Positions 21,404 to 32,200 of a DNA stretch of 39,347 bases are shown in pieces (the first letter of the stretch is position 1; each line of letters begins with the position of its first letter). The DNA comes from a virus, in the IMG/VR virus record IMGVR_UViG_3300045107_000057, positions 1 to 39,347 of that record. One strand, given 5' to 3'. The notes below the pieces were generated by a model, which searched no databases, had not been told where the DNA came from, and saw only the letters and a list, made by a program, of their open reading frames with translations. Both the position numbers and the translations under genes were made by a program.

Positions 21404-21787
21404 ATGGCATCACAAGCTCAGTTTGCAGCTACACCCATTAACGCTGCTGTGCAAATCTCCACTGCTAATACTGCCCGTGATGGCACTGGTACTGTTGCAA
21501 TACTTTACACCGCTCCAGCCACGGGCGCGCGAATTGATGAAATTGCAATTAAAGCCGGGGTTACTACTACTGCTGGCATGGTTCGCTTGTTTCTTCATAA
21601 CGGCTCTGCTTTCTTTCTTTGGAAAGAGGTGCCAATAACCGCTATTACTGCGTCAGGGACAGTTCCTAGTTTTGAGGCGGTACTTGGAAATCTAGCGCTG
21701 GTCCTCTCTAGTGGTTGGAGCATTCGAGTCAGCACAAACAACGCAGAAACTTTTAACATTAGTGTTTCTCGTGGCGGGGTGTTCTAA
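21404..21787 (+). CDS. Beta-rich virion protein
   Basis: 127 aa. ANTARDGTGTVAILYTAPATGARIDEIAIKAG and TTTAGMVRLFLHNGSAFFLWKEV are typical of a small phage structural protein family of predicted all-beta fold. AAGGA upstream of ATG 21404. The stop overlaps the next start by a single base. Probably a tail or receptor-contact component. Confidence 0.7.
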   Translation: MASQAQFAATPINAAVQISTANTARDGTGTVAILYTAPATGARIDEIAIKAGVTTTAGMVRLFLHNGSAFFLWKEVPITAITASGTVPSFEAVLGNLALVLSSGWSIRVSTNNAETFNISVSRGGVF

Positions 21788-22332
21788 TGAATGCCGGACT
21801 TCTTTCTTGGGCAGGTAATGGCCAAGATTTTGGCACACATGTTGATTTCATACTTGGGCGAGATCTAGTTTTTCCTGCTGTGTGGTCAATTCCATTTACT
21901 GCTCCCGTAAACTCCGTCGTTGATTTTGACTTTGACTTGAGTGGTGCATCAGTAGCTAACCCCCGAGTAGGATTTCTTGTTAATAACCGCGACCCTGCGG
22001 AGCATAGTCAGCAAGTGTTGGCTGCAAACAATACTACGGTGTTCACTGACAGCTCTACAGGGTCTTTTACGTTTACGTATATAGATAACGGCAGTAGCAG
22101 TGTCGGTACTGGCCAGCTTATTATTCGGGCTAGCAGAATAACTTATACTGCAGTATCTACTATATACGTACCTTCTATAGCTGTTCGAGTGCAGGGCGGA
22201 GGACTTAACACGGCTGCTAATGCAGGAGGGCCGCTAACCGACATAAAACTAGCTTTACAGGCAGCTGGAACTATTGCTCGCGGCTCTAGAGTTTCTTTTA
22301 GGCGGCCTCGCGTAATCAACACAAACGGATAA
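21787..22332 (+). CDS. Beta-rich tail/receptor-region protein
   Basis: 181 aa, not recognised. Jelly-roll-like alternation of beta strands (SIPFTAPVNSVVDFDFDLSG; STGSFTFTYIDNGSSSVGTGQLIIRASRI), no helices or catalytic motif, Gly/Asn/Ser-rich. Its place directly before the lysis genes and after other short fibre-like ORFs suggests a host-contact protein. Confidence 0.65.
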   Translation: MNAGLLSWAGNGQDFGTHVDFILGRDLVFPAVWSIPFTAPVNSVVDFDFDLSGASVANPRVGFLVNNRDPAEHSQQVLAANNTTVFTDSSTGSFTFTYIDNGSSSVGTGQLIIRASRITYTAVSTIYVPSIAVRVQGGGLNTAANAGGPLTDIKLALQAAGTIARGSRVSFRRPRVINTNG

Positions 22333-22335
22333 CTT

Positions 22336-22854
22336 ATGATTCCAGCAGTTCTTGCTCCTTTGCTTGCTACTTTGGCGTCTAACGGGCTTACTACTCTTGT
22401 TTCTGCCATTTCTGCAAAAGGCAAAGAAGTAGTGGAAGCCAAGCTAGGTGTCGATCTTGATGCTGTAGCTGCTACTCCTGAAGGTATTTCTCGCTTGCGA
22501 GAACTAGAAATTGCGCACGAAGAATTTCTAGTTACGGCTTCTCTCAAACAAGCTGAGCAGGATTTGGAAGCAGAGAAACTTGCAGTGGCTGATCGTGACT
22601 CTGCACGGCAGCGAGATTCTCGCGTACAGGAATCTGCTAATGCTTCGTGGCTTGCAAAGAATGTAATGCATGTGTTGGCATTAGTAGTGGTTATTGGCGG
22701 CGGTGCAGTGCTTACCAGCACAAATGAAGCTGATGTACGAACTGCTATCGTAAGTCTTATGACTATGGTGCTCGGTTTTTACTTTGGCAGCTCTGCGAGC
22801 AATCGCCGTAAAGATGACACGATTCAACTGCTTTCTAACAGGGGCGAGAAATGA
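22336..22854 (+). CDS. Holin (3TM-type)
   Basis: 172 aa. A hydrophobic N-terminal segment (MIPAVLAPLLATLASNGLTTLVS), a long charged helix with the ADRDSARQRDSR motif, then two membrane spans (VMHVLALVVVIGGGAVLTS and AIVSLMTMVLGFYFGSSAS) and a basic tail. The DRDSAR motif plus C-terminal spans match the Holin_3TMs group. It would form inner-membrane lesions releasing the endolysin encoded next (ATGA overlap). Confidence 0.78.
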   Translation: MIPAVLAPLLATLASNGLTTLVSAISAKGKEVVEAKLGVDLDAVAATPEGISRLRELEIAHEEFLVTASLKQAEQDLEAEKLAVADRDSARQRDSRVQESANASWLAKNVMHVLALVVVIGGGAVLTSTNEADVRTAIVSLMTMVLGFYFGSSASNRRKDDTIQLLSNRGEK

Positions 22855-23195
22855 GCATGGTAGCTGAGCAGATGGCTTTTGCAAAAGATATTTCTACTCT
22901 CATTCTGTACGTCTTTGAGCAGCCCGGCTGGGGAGTTACGCTAGGAGAAGCGTACAGGACTGTTGAGCAGCAGAAACTTCATGTTCAAGCTGGCCGTTCT
23001 CTTACGATGAATAGCCAGCACATTAAACGATTAGCAGAAGATCTTATGTTTTTTAAAGATGGTAAGCTAATCTGGGAAAAAGAACTTATTAAGCCGTTTG
23101 GTGAAAAGTGGAAATCGCTCTCTCCAGGAAAAAATCGCTGGGGCGGAGATTTTACTCGCTTGGTAGATGTTCCACACTTTGAGCGTATAGGATAA
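22851..23195 (+). CDS. Endolysin, M15-type peptidase
   Basis: 114 aa. GEAYRTVEQQK (32-42), the zinc-binding SQHIKRLAEDL motif (H57, D64) and WGGDFTRLVDVPHFE with H109 are the landmarks of L-alanyl-D-glutamate (M15) endolysins, which cut the peptide stems of murein. The small single-domain form lacks a signal peptide or wall-binding domain, so it needs the holin. Start overlaps the holin stop. Confidence 0.88.
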   Translation: MSMVAEQMAFAKDISTLILYVFEQPGWGVTLGEAYRTVEQQKLHVQAGRSLTMNSQHIKRLAEDLMFFKDGKLIWEKELIKPFGEKWKSLSPGKNRWGGDFTRLVDVPHFERIG

Positions 23196-23199
23196 AGCT

Positions 23200-24825
23200 G
23201 TGGCAAAGTATCGGTTTCAAGGGGCGCTCAATGCTGCCACTTTTCCGCTTTTGTCTCTTTTACAGCCTCGCACTGTTTTAGATAATAAACTTGACAGTAA
23301 CGTCCGCACTCCTGAATCTTTTTACGGCACAAAAGAATCTGCAAACTTTGGAGTACCTCAAATACTCTACGCAGAAAATATAGTTCCTACCGCAGAAGGT
23401 GTGATGAGCTGTGGTTATAATAACATTGTACCTCCCACAAGCTTTTCAGACTTCGATCAAGTGATTACGCTGCGGGATGTAGATGAGAATAATTATTTGT
23501 TTGCTCCAGCAGCAGGTAAGAATTACATATATACAGGAAATAAACCTACTTGGCGTAGTATTAATCCTATAGATGCATCGGGGCGCGCAGTGTCTCGTGC
23601 GTACGTTAACGGCCGCACATTTGTTTGTTATGAAAACCTCGGTATCTATGAGTACAATGCGTTAGCCGACACGTTTACATTGCAAGTAGTGACCGGACTA
23701 GCAAACACTGACATCCGCGGAATTGGCGCTAGCAATAATTACCTGATTGCCTACACTGATATTACTGTGTACTGGAGCAGTCTAATTAATCCTCTTGACT
23801 TTCTTCCATCTATCAACACGGGCGCAGGGTTTGCAATTCCTCAAGACGTAAAAGCTAAAATTACTGCAGTCACCGGAACTGCTGGTGGTTTTATTATCTA
23901 CACTGCTAAGAATGCAGTAGCTGCTGTGTATAGTCAGAACATTCGCGCACCATTTAACTTTAAAGAAATTGCAAACGCCGGCGGTGTCAGCTCTTACGAA
24001 CAAACTACCAGTGATCAAAACTCAGGGCCTCAGTACACCTGGGGCACTTCAGGGTTTCAAAAAGTCACCACTCAACAGGCCGAACCACTCTCCGCAGAAC
24101 TGAACGATTTCTTAGCAGGTAAAGTGTATGAAACTTGGGACGCTGTAAACAAGCGCATAGTGCCGCAAACTGCAGATTCTTATGAGTTTCAGGTAAAAGT
24201 TACGTACATTGCCAGTCGGTATCTTATTATTTCTTATGGGTTGCTTAATAGCGGCAATTATGAGTATGCACTGCTCTATGATACTGCGTTGAAACGCTGG
24301 GGTAAGTTAAAAATTACGCATGTAGATTGTTTTCAGTATCCTTATCCTAATGTTACAGGTGATCTGTCCTACGATGAGCTTGGAAACACTTCATATGAAG
24401 ATTTAGGAGACACCAGTTACGCAGGTCTAGCTTTTGGGATTAAATCTACTCAGCCGTCTAAAAGAACCATAGCGTTTCTTAACGCACAAGGAGCAATTTT
24501 TATTCTTGAAGCCGACTATGCCAAAGCTGACCAGGCGGGCATTGTTGTTCTTGGAAAGTTTCAACTTACGCGCTCTAGACTCATGACGATTCAGCAACTA
24601 GATTTAGAGGCGATATACGGAACTAATGACGTGCAAGTCACGGCTATTTCTTCTATAGAAGGCAAAGAGCTAGACTATAAAAATCCAATGAAGTTGCTTA
24701 AAGATGGCCAGTTTTTACATAAATATGCTCGCCGCCAAACCGGAACTAATATCTCTATTGCCATTGAAGGTGCCTTCTCTCTGACTTCTTACATTCTTGA
24801 AGTTCAGAATGACGGAGATCGCTAA
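23200..24825 (+). CDS. Tail nozzle (tail tubular protein B-like)
   Basis: 541 aa, GTG start 23200 with AGGAT upstream. Beta-propeller-like content (VNGRTFVCYENLGIYEYNALADTF; NNYLIAYTDITVYWSS; GFIIYTAKNAVAAVYS) matches the nozzle proteins of podoviruses, though shorter than T7 gp12. Around residues 387-410 there are three 7-8-residue repeats of the pattern (L/T)SY-x-x-LG, an unusual local duplication in the DNA at about 24361-24430. The stop overlaps the next start. Confidence 0.75.
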   Translation: MAKYRFQGALNAATFPLLSLLQPRTVLDNKLDSNVRTPESFYGTKESANFGVPQILYAENIVPTAEGVMSCGYNNIVPPTSFSDFDQVITLRDVDENNYLFAPAAGKNYIYTGNKPTWRSINPIDASGRAVSRAYVNGRTFVCYENLGIYEYNALADTFTLQVVTGLANTDIRGIGASNNYLIAYTDITVYWSSLINPLDFLPSINTGAGFAIPQDVKAKITAVTGTAGGFIIYTAKNAVAAVYSQNIRAPFNFKEIANAGGVSSYEQTTSDQNSGPQYTWGTSGFQKVTTQQAEPLSAELNDFLAGKVYETWDAVNKRIVPQTADSYEFQVKVTYIASRYLIISYGLLNSGNYEYALLYDTALKRWGKLKITHVDCFQYPYPNVTGDLSYDELGNTSYEDLGDTSYAGLAFGIKSTQPSKRTIAFLNAQGAIFILEADYAKADQAGIVVLGKFQLTRSRLMTIQQLDLEAIYGTNDVQVTAISSIEGKELDYKNPMKLLKDGQFLHKYARRQTGTNISIAIEGAFSLTSYILEVQNDGDR

Positions 24826-25391
24826 TGTCAGACTCATCTGTTATTCAACTCGGACTGCCTGCGCTTCCTGATGATAACATTCCGTCCAATCTTTATGATA
24901 ACTTCTTTCAGCTGCATCGAGCAATACAAAATTTAGCTCGCGGAGTTTCTAGATATTGCGGGATAGACGCGCCAAGTCGTGACCTTTGGGCGCAAATACC
25001 CGCAAGTGAGACGCTCCTCTCTGGAAATCTTACTCGTTTCTATCCTGTAGCAAGTGCAGCAATTACTCGTGGTCAAGTAGTTAATCTTCATGACAACGCA
25101 GGAGTGCTGAGCGCGCGGCTAGCAGTTGCTACTTCTGCATCCACGATGGCTCATGGAGTAGCAAATACTGCGGCTGCTGTCGGAGAGCGTGTAGAGATAA
25201 ATCTGATGCGTGGGCTTCTCGACAGTATTGGAGGTATGACCATTGGCACTCTTTACTGGCTATCAACGACGCCTGGAGCAGTTCAGAACGTGGCGCCCAG
25301 TGTTGCGGGTCAGATTCAACAACCTGTAGGATTAGCCTTAGGTACAACAACAATGCTGTTAGAGACTTCTCTATACTATAGACAGTTGTGA
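24825..25391 (+). CDS. Tail-associated beta-domain protein
   Basis: 188 aa. A helical N-terminal attachment region (NLYDNFFQLHRAIQNLARGVSRY) is followed by a DUF2190-like beta-barrel pattern (PVASAAITRGQVVNLHDNAGVLSARLAVATS...IGTLYWLST) ending in a strand-rich C-terminus. Likely a nozzle- or fibre-attached structural protein and a candidate receptor-contact subunit. Start overlaps the nozzle stop. Confidence 0.65.
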   Translation: MSDSSVIQLGLPALPDDNIPSNLYDNFFQLHRAIQNLARGVSRYCGIDAPSRDLWAQIPASETLLSGNLTRFYPVASAAITRGQVVNLHDNAGVLSARLAVATSASTMAHGVANTAAAVGERVEINLMRGLLDSIGGMTIGTLYWLSTTPGAVQNVAPSVAGQIQQPVGLALGTTTMLLETSLYYRQL

Positions 25392-25410
25392 TTGTTGCTT
25401 AATTCCTCAG

Positions 25411-25439
25411 CTGACTTTATCGTGCGTATTCCTTATACT
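25411..25439 (+). promoter_or_regulatory. Second late promoter before internal virion genes
   Basis: CTGACT (25411-25416), 17-bp spacer, TATACT (25434-25439) in the 77-bp gap upstream of the first internal virion gene. The -10 box is identical to that of the main late promoter; the -35 is 4 of 6. Confidence 0.5.
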
Positions 25440-25468
25440 GTTTTTAACCTGCCCCTTTAGGAGCTATC

Positions 25469-27082
25469 ATGACAGTTGCCTTGAAAGAGTTTACCAGCCC
25501 ACTAATGCAGTTTCTTCCTATGCTTATGGGAGAAAAACAAAATACATTGCAGACTGTAACTGGAGACACAAATCCTTTGCAGTCTGTATTCAGAACTGCC
25601 TCGCAGCCTATGAGCATGGAAGCGTATAATGCGCTTATTGCTAACATTTTTGATACTGCGTCTGCTCAAGTTCCAGAACTAACTTCGGCGCTAGCAAATG
25701 CCGCAGGCACCCGCAGTTCTAATAACAGCCCTCTTGCGCTTGCTCTAGATCAACAGCGCCAGCGCGCAGGCACTGCGGCTGCGGATAAAATTCTCTCATA
25801 TAATCAGCGGGGTAACGAAATCGCCGCACAAGCTGCTAGAGGAATTGCAGATACTACCCGAGGCGTAACAACTACTCAAGTTAAAGGAAGCGCTACTAAT
25901 CCCTTACTGCCAATATTGGCAGGTTGGGGACTTAACCAGTTTGATAAGCTGGGTGGCAGTAAAAAAGTAGCTGATGCAGTTGGCAGTGTTTTTAATCCTG
26001 TTAATTCTTCTGCATTTCAAATGCCGGTATCTCTTATGGGGCCGGCAATGACAGATAGTTTTGGAAACTTTGCTCCTATGGGAGTTTCTGGCCCTGGAGA
26101 TTTTATTGATTTGCAGGCGCCTGCTGATTTCTTTTTTCCTACTTCTTCTGCCGCAGATGCTTTAGGCTCGTTTGCAGGCATCAGTAATGGCGTGTATGAT
26201 GCAGTATCTAACATCGGAAGCGGTGTATATGATGCAGTGTCTAACGTCGGTAGCAGTGTGTTTGATGGATTAAGTAGTCTCTTTAGTAGCTGGTTTGCAG
26301 ACGGGGGCACAATCCGTAATCGTAACTACATGGGAAACCCCGAAACTCGTATGGGAGTCAACGCACTTAATAGAGAAGATTTTGCGGGTGCCGGGCCAGG
26401 CGGCAATGCAGTTACCAGTGATTTTCTGACTAAGCTACTGGCTAGTAATTACGTCGCCCCCGGGCTTAATACTTTTGCTACTGAAAGAGCGGACGGAGTT
26501 GGCCAGTCTACCGCAGTTGGCGGTCTTGGTACTCCTGGTCAAAACTCTGCTGCTATGAATGCTTTTGGCCTTGCGGCTCTTAGCATGGCAGTTCCTGCAC
26601 TTGCTCCTGCAATTGCTATTGCACAGGCACTTTCACAGACGCCATCTGTTTCTACACTTGCAATGCAACAACTAATGGAAGCTGTTAGCGAGTCTATCGG
26701 AGGCATTGGTACCGGAGATGCTAGTAACAACGCTGATGGGCTAGAAGGCGCTACTCCTGATGGCACTGTTAGTGTAGAAGGGATGAGTCCAGACAGCCCC
26801 GGAGACGCAGGAACTGGCACGTCAGACGGAATAGGTATTGGAGACGCTAGCAGCAGTGATGGAAGTGGTGTTGGCGGAGATAGCTATGCTAATGGTGGCA
26901 TGATTTACGGCCCTGGAACTGGAGTCTCTGACTCCATCCTTGCTACGTCTCGTACACCCGGAGAGTCTCCCGTGCGCTTCTCTGCCGGAGAAGTAATTAT
27001 TCCCCGAGATACGGTTGAAACTTTTGGCGAGCAGTTTTTTCTTGATCTTATCAAGAAAACGCATAAGCCAGTGCGCCGATGA
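25469..27082 (+). CDS. Internal virion / tail protein (first of three)
   Basis: 537 aa, AGGAG upstream of ATG 25469. Low-complexity Ala/Ser/Gly-rich protein. Around residues 240-265 it repeats YDAVSN-(I/V)GS. The C-terminal MIYGPGTGVSDSI...RFSAGEVIIPRDTVETFGEQFFLDLI is a recurrent ending in podovirus internal or ejection proteins. Long Gly/Asp/Ser stretches (about residues 410-475) look disordered. Together with the next two genes it corresponds in position to T7 gp14-gp15-gp16. Confidence 0.72.
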   Translation: MTVALKEFTSPLMQFLPMLMGEKQNTLQTVTGDTNPLQSVFRTASQPMSMEAYNALIANIFDTASAQVPELTSALANAAGTRSSNNSPLALALDQQRQRAGTAAADKILSYNQRGNEIAAQAARGIADTTRGVTTTQVKGSATNPLLPILAGWGLNQFDKLGGSKKVADAVGSVFNPVNSSAFQMPVSLMGPAMTDSFGNFAPMGVSGPGDFIDLQAPADFFFPTSSAADALGSFAGISNGVYDAVSNIGSGVYDAVSNVGSSVFDGLSSLFSSWFADGGTIRNRNYMGNPETRMGVNALNREDFAGAGPGGNAVTSDFLTKLLASNYVAPGLNTFATERADGVGQSTAVGGLGTPGQNSAAMNAFGLAALSMAVPALAPAIAIAQALSQTPSVSTLAMQQLMEAVSESIGGIGTGDASNNADGLEGATPDGTVSVEGMSPDSPGDAGTGTSDGIGIGDASSSDGSGVGGDSYANGGMIYGPGTGVSDSILATSRTPGESPVRFSAGEVIIPRDTVETFGEQFFLDLIKKTHKPVRR

Positions 27083-29298
27083 AACCAGGAACAACTCAGT
27101 TTCCTGTATCTGACGTGATGCAGGAGATAGAAAAACAGGCAGCTCAAGCTGGGGTAAATCCAGACTGGGCTAAAGCTATTTTTGTAGCTGAGAATTCTCA
27201 TGATGGGATTCTCCGCCGTACTGTTGTTGATGGTGCCGCCCGCTCACCTAAAGGTGCTCGCGGTGTTATGCAAACAATGGAAACTACGGAAAATCTGCTA
27301 AAGCGCGCGGGCTTTTTACCGGCAGCTTGGCAGTATAATCCAGCAGATTTGTCGGGCCAAGTACAAGCTGGCATTGCAGCTATCAGAGAAAAATCTAGTC
27401 GTTTAAAAGACCCTTCTGATCTTTATGAGCTTGCTGCTATGTATAATGGCGGCACTGAGTCTTGGCAAAACTACCGCGCAGGGCTGATAGATAAATTGCC
27501 TGCAGAGACTCGGCAATATTTTGATAAACTTAGAGTAGCTACCAGTTCCGGGAGATCTAGAATGTCGCCAGAAGATATTAAATTTATTGGTGGTGTGATG
27601 GCTCCAGCCCCTGCTGCGCCTCCAGGCGGTCGCACCACTACAAGTTCTACTACTGTTCGCAGCACAGCTTTTGACCCCGAATTTCTTACGGGTGCGCTAA
27701 GTGCTGGCTACGAACTTGTTAAAAGCGGAGGTGGTATTGATACTGCAATTAACAGTATTAATGCAGCCGCGTCAGCGCGTACAGCGGCAGAACAAGCACA
27801 GCTTACTGCAATTCAGCAGCGTGCGCAAGCAGAAGGCGCATTGGCGGCAGCCGACTCGGCAGTAACAGCTAGTGCTGCCGCCCGTAGAAATAACATTCTT
27901 CGTATTGCAAACTTGCAACCAGAAACTGTAGGTAACGCAGCAGAAGCTGCAATGCAAGCTGTAATTGCAGGAACTTCTGAGCTTGAAACTCTTGGTTCTG
28001 AGATTGATAAGCGGCAAGCTGTCGGCCTTTTTGACAATCCATTCCAGTGGCTTATCAATCAAACAAGACTGCCAGGAATGATAGGGCAGTATAATGCCAA
28101 AGCAATGGAGCAAAATCGAAAAATCGAAGCAGCTAAGAATCTGCAATCACTGGCAGCTACGCAAATTACGCTGTCTCAAGGCGTAGACGCTGACCTTATT
28201 ACTCGCCAGGGCGCAGCAAAAGCCGCAGAAGCAGCCGCCCGTGCCCAAGAGCAGCTTACTCAAGTGCAGCAAGCTATTGCTGGAAACGCTGTCCGAGACG
28301 CTAATCAAGCAGTGGTGATGGCAGGGCAGAAGTTCAAAACTATTACTGACATGGCGCAGTTAACAAAAGAAGTGCGCTCAGAAAATCAAGGTGCCACGGA
28401 GCAACAAATTAACAAGCTAGCTCAAGAAAGGCAACTAGAGAGTGTCAATAAGTTTCTTAAAATGGTCGGCTCTACTACGCAGTATGATGTTGTTACATTT
28501 AAAATGCTCCCAGCTAAAACACGAGAGCAGCTACTAGAAGTTGCAGGAACCGGCAAGATGGGCGCGACCCTGTACGATACTCTTATGAACGTGCAAAATC
28601 TTGGAAATAGCCGTACTCTGGCAGCTGAGGGTGATGCGGCTGCTGTTGCTTGGATGCAGGGAGTGCTCGGTGAAGCCAATAAAATAATGACGACCGAATT
28701 AAAAATTGCAAGAGATATTGCTTTTCGTACTGGCAAGCCTGTTAAAGAAGAAGAGTTCTTTAAGCAAGCAGTAGATAAGCTGCAAGCTCAGTTTAACGCA
28801 GAAACGCTAGATATGCGAACTGCCTCAGAGCTGAATCCTTACAAGATTTCTTACGCTGCGCTGCTTAAAGACCCGATTGCTGCAAAGAATCCAGTTGGTC
28901 AGTTTCTTTCGCAGTACGGGCCTACATCCGCAGAGCCACTGTTTAACAAGGTAGATGAAAAATTTATTCTTGATAAAATGGTCGCAGATGTTGGGGCTGG
29001 CAAACTTCGTAGTGGCCAGGCAGCTGCCGCTATTAGCGAGTTTTATCGCCTGGGAACAAAGCAACAAGAAAAGATCACACGCTATCCGCTCATGGGACTC
29101 CCCGGCCCCGCGAATGGCTATACTGTAGTAATTCCGGCTTCTGGTTTTTTTGATAAACCTATGGTAGGCGGCACTGTTGATCTTACAAACAGTGCCGCCG
29201 TGGAAGAATATATCATTAAAAATGTAGCAAGCCAGCGCCCTCGCGGGCTTATAAACACTAACCCGCGTCCAGGGCTTTCTGAGGTGGTGGCACCATGA
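27079..29298 (+). CDS. Internal virion protein with lytic transglycosylase domain
   Basis: 739 aa. The first ~150 residues form a soluble lytic transglycosylase domain: catalytic-type glutamate in IFVAENSHDG (E38), KGARGVMQTM (GVMQ 62-65) and AMYNGG (122-124). The rest is long Ala/Gln-rich helix (for example SARTAAEQAQLTAIQQRAQAEG), suited to a protein ejected into the periplasm. It opens murein at the start of infection. In T7 this domain sits on the largest protein, gp16; here it is on the middle one. Starts with an ATGA overlap. Confidence 0.85.
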   Translation: MKPGTTQFPVSDVMQEIEKQAAQAGVNPDWAKAIFVAENSHDGILRRTVVDGAARSPKGARGVMQTMETTENLLKRAGFLPAAWQYNPADLSGQVQAGIAAIREKSSRLKDPSDLYELAAMYNGGTESWQNYRAGLIDKLPAETRQYFDKLRVATSSGRSRMSPEDIKFIGGVMAPAPAAPPGGRTTTSSTTVRSTAFDPEFLTGALSAGYELVKSGGGIDTAINSINAAASARTAAEQAQLTAIQQRAQAEGALAAADSAVTASAAARRNNILRIANLQPETVGNAAEAAMQAVIAGTSELETLGSEIDKRQAVGLFDNPFQWLINQTRLPGMIGQYNAKAMEQNRKIEAAKNLQSLAATQITLSQGVDADLITRQGAAKAAEAAARAQEQLTQVQQAIAGNAVRDANQAVVMAGQKFKTITDMAQLTKEVRSENQGATEQQINKLAQERQLESVNKFLKMVGSTTQYDVVTFKMLPAKTREQLLEVAGTGKMGATLYDTLMNVQNLGNSRTLAAEGDAAAVAWMQGVLGEANKIMTTELKIARDIAFRTGKPVKEEEFFKQAVDKLQAQFNAETLDMRTASELNPYKISYAALLKDPIAAKNPVGQFLSQYGPTSAEPLFNKVDEKFILDKMVADVGAGKLRSGQAAAAISEFYRLGTKQQEKITRYPLMGLPGPANGYTVVIPASGFFDKPMVGGTVDLTNSAAVEEYIIKNVASQRPRGLINTNPRPGLSEVVAP

Positions 29299-32200
29299 GT
29301 CTTTTTGATGATGCCGTTGTATACGGCGCTAAATCTACTGCTGCTCAAGCTGGCAATATTTCTTTTGGCGACAAGATTCTCGCTGTCGGCGCAGGCGCGC
29401 TCATTTCAGGAATAAGCTCTGTATATAACACAGCAGTAGCTGCTGGAAATCTTGCGGGCTTAGGTGCCGAAGAGTGGTCTACAGCAAATACACTGAAGAA
29501 GTTAGATAGTGACTGGGCAAACTATTATGAAGATAATAAGCTTGCCATTGATTTAGTCGGCTTTGTTGGAACTGCGCTCGTGCCTGGCACTCTTGCGGTG
29601 CGTGGACTAAATATGTTGCGGAGTGGTACTAGCGTAGGGCCGCTAGGCCGCAGTCTTAACTTTTTTCGCACCAAGCAAAATGAGGCGCTTGATAGTGCAA
29701 TGCTAGAGCTTGCAAAAGAGGGAGGCTCTGTATTCACTCGATTTAATAAAAACAAGTTAGCAGCTATGACCTGGGAAACTGCTGATCAGACTCTCCAGGC
29801 TGCGGTGTTTGAGCTTGGCGTAGCTCTTACTATGAAGCAGTCCCCTTTGCTTGCAGACGATAACTGGTGGGATATCAGTAAAGGCATTATTACCGGCGCG
29901 GTGCTTGGTGGAGCACTGGGCGGGAGCATTAACTCTCTTGCTATTAATCGAGGATTTAAACAAGCAGTTGAAAAAGTAGATGCAAAAAAGAACATCTATA
30001 GTGCTATTTCTGGGGTTGGTAATCTTAGGCTAGACGAGGGAGATAAAGCATACGCACTCATTAATTCAGTGTTAAAACTGCCTAAAGAAATTACAGAGCA
30101 GGATAAGCTGTTAGAAGTTACTTTTAAACTCGGCAGTGGCCCGGTCACAAAAAGTGCAGATATCACGCAAGTTTTAACTAACGTCACCAAACAAAGTACT
30201 AAAGTTGCCCTAGATGAGTTTGCTATTGCACTTCGTGGGCTTGTCTCTAAAGATACTAAAGGCGCACTAGATGACGTACAAACGCCCTTTGCTGAGTTTG
30301 TACTTAATCGTTACACTTCATTGGTAGCTAAGAATGCTAAGCCATCTCAGATTGCGGAAGAGTTGGGTGACGTTCTTTTTAATTTGAAAAGTGTCCGAGC
30401 AGCCACTGCAGAAGCGCCTGTGCGTGCAGAGGATTTGTTTTATTTTGCAAAAAACATTCCTGAAGATCGTTTGGCTAAAGTAAGAAGCGTCGAAGATTTG
30501 CGAGATTTGCAAGTATCTACTACGCCGCTAGGTGAAAACCAAAAATATAAAGACGCATTTATTTATACTGGCCAAGACTTGCAAACAGAGAGGATTGCGC
30601 TAGTTGGAAGAAGCGGAGAAAACGGCGTTACTTCTCTTAAAGATGCTTGGGAGCGGGGCTACAATCTTGCGATTGCACCTAATGGAACTATTGCAATTAA
30701 CCAAGCTAGCGGTGTGTGGAAAAAAGCACAAGACCCTGTGTTTGGCACCAGTCGTTATCTTAACACCCGGACAGGAGCATTGACAGAAAATACGGTGCTC
30801 ACGGCTGCTGATCGTGCGGCCCCGGGGAAGCGACTGCTCACTACGGACACTGCTGTAGAAATTCCAATTACTGTAGGTACTAAACGGATTCAGATGACAG
30901 ACCCGTTTAATCCCGCAGGAGATTTAACGTATGCTACTGCCAGGCACGCCTGGGCAGGTAATCTAGCAGATGCAGCAGTGCCGCGAGAAGTTTCGTCTCT
31001 TGATATCTCTTTGCTTGAACGCGTTAACAAATTGCCAGCAGAGCTGCAAAAAAACATTGATATCATAACTCCTGAAGGTGCAATCACTTCTGGCCTTGAA
31101 GTTAAATCTGTGCTACTTAACTCCAAAGTAGAACAGATTCAAAGTGCGCTTAACGCTGGCACTCAGGACATTCGAGAACTAGCATATCGTTTTAATGTCA
31201 CTGAGCCGTGGCTAGAAAAACTCATAGCTAGTGAGTTTGGTGCGACTGTTAAAAATCTAGACGAGCTTGGAGAGGGTGCAAGTCGTGACCTGCAAAGCTA
31301 CTTAAAAAGAGAAAACGTAATTGCGGAATATAGCCGGCCGCAGCAATTTACTGCGCTGGATACGCTCTCTGCTAACATGAGTTGGAAAGAGCAGCGAGAT
31401 GCTATTATGGCGCAGGCACGGGAGACTGGCGGGCAGTTTGTAACCGGAGAACTTGCATATGTCTACAGAGTTCAAAATGCAGTACGGGCACTTGACAACG
31501 CAAGCTCCGCAGTTCTTGGATTTGAAAACTGGAGTAAACTTCCTGATTTGCAGCAAGATGCTGCAAAGCTTGCAAACTCCCTGGGCGCTGGAGCCAGTTT
31601 GCTTGGCGCTAGTAATGCTTCCTACGGTGAAGTGTTAAAACTTGCAGCGCAAAATATTGGTAAATTTACCCACAGCTGGATACAAAAAGCACAAGAAAAC
31701 GTAGCTGCTGCTTTTTCTTCTGTGGGAACTAAGATTCAAGAAAACAAAGCAGCTGCTGCTGAGCTTGGAATTGTCGAGAACATTCTTCGTAATGACCCAG
31801 GGAAGTTTGTATGGGAAGCTACAAAGCGTAACGGCCATCAATTAGTGCTGCGAGAACTAGCAGATATTAAAGACCCTGCTATACGAGCGGCAAAAGAACT
31901 TGAACTGTTAGAAGAAGGCCGTCGCGTAAGCATTGACTTTATCCACAAAGAAGTGGTAGAGTTTTTACAGCTGCATACTCGCCTTAACGGCTTGCGGATA
32001 GAAAAAGAAACAGTGCTGCTAAATGCAAGAGGATTTACTACAAATAAAGACCCTCGTGTTGTGTACGCTCCTCCGATTGACACAAACTATTTTCAGCATT
32101 TTGCTTTTGTTCGTCCTGTTGATCGTAAAGCTTTTGGCACTAGCGAAGTTGCTATGGTGTTTGGCAGAGACGCGAAAGAACTGCAAGCTCGTATTGCTAG

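Noticed and set aside
22143-22721. Minus-strand ORF of 192 aa across the beta-rich protein and holin genes
   Set aside because: Ser/Arg/Cys-rich mirror of Ala/Glu-rich plus-strand coding; no start signals.
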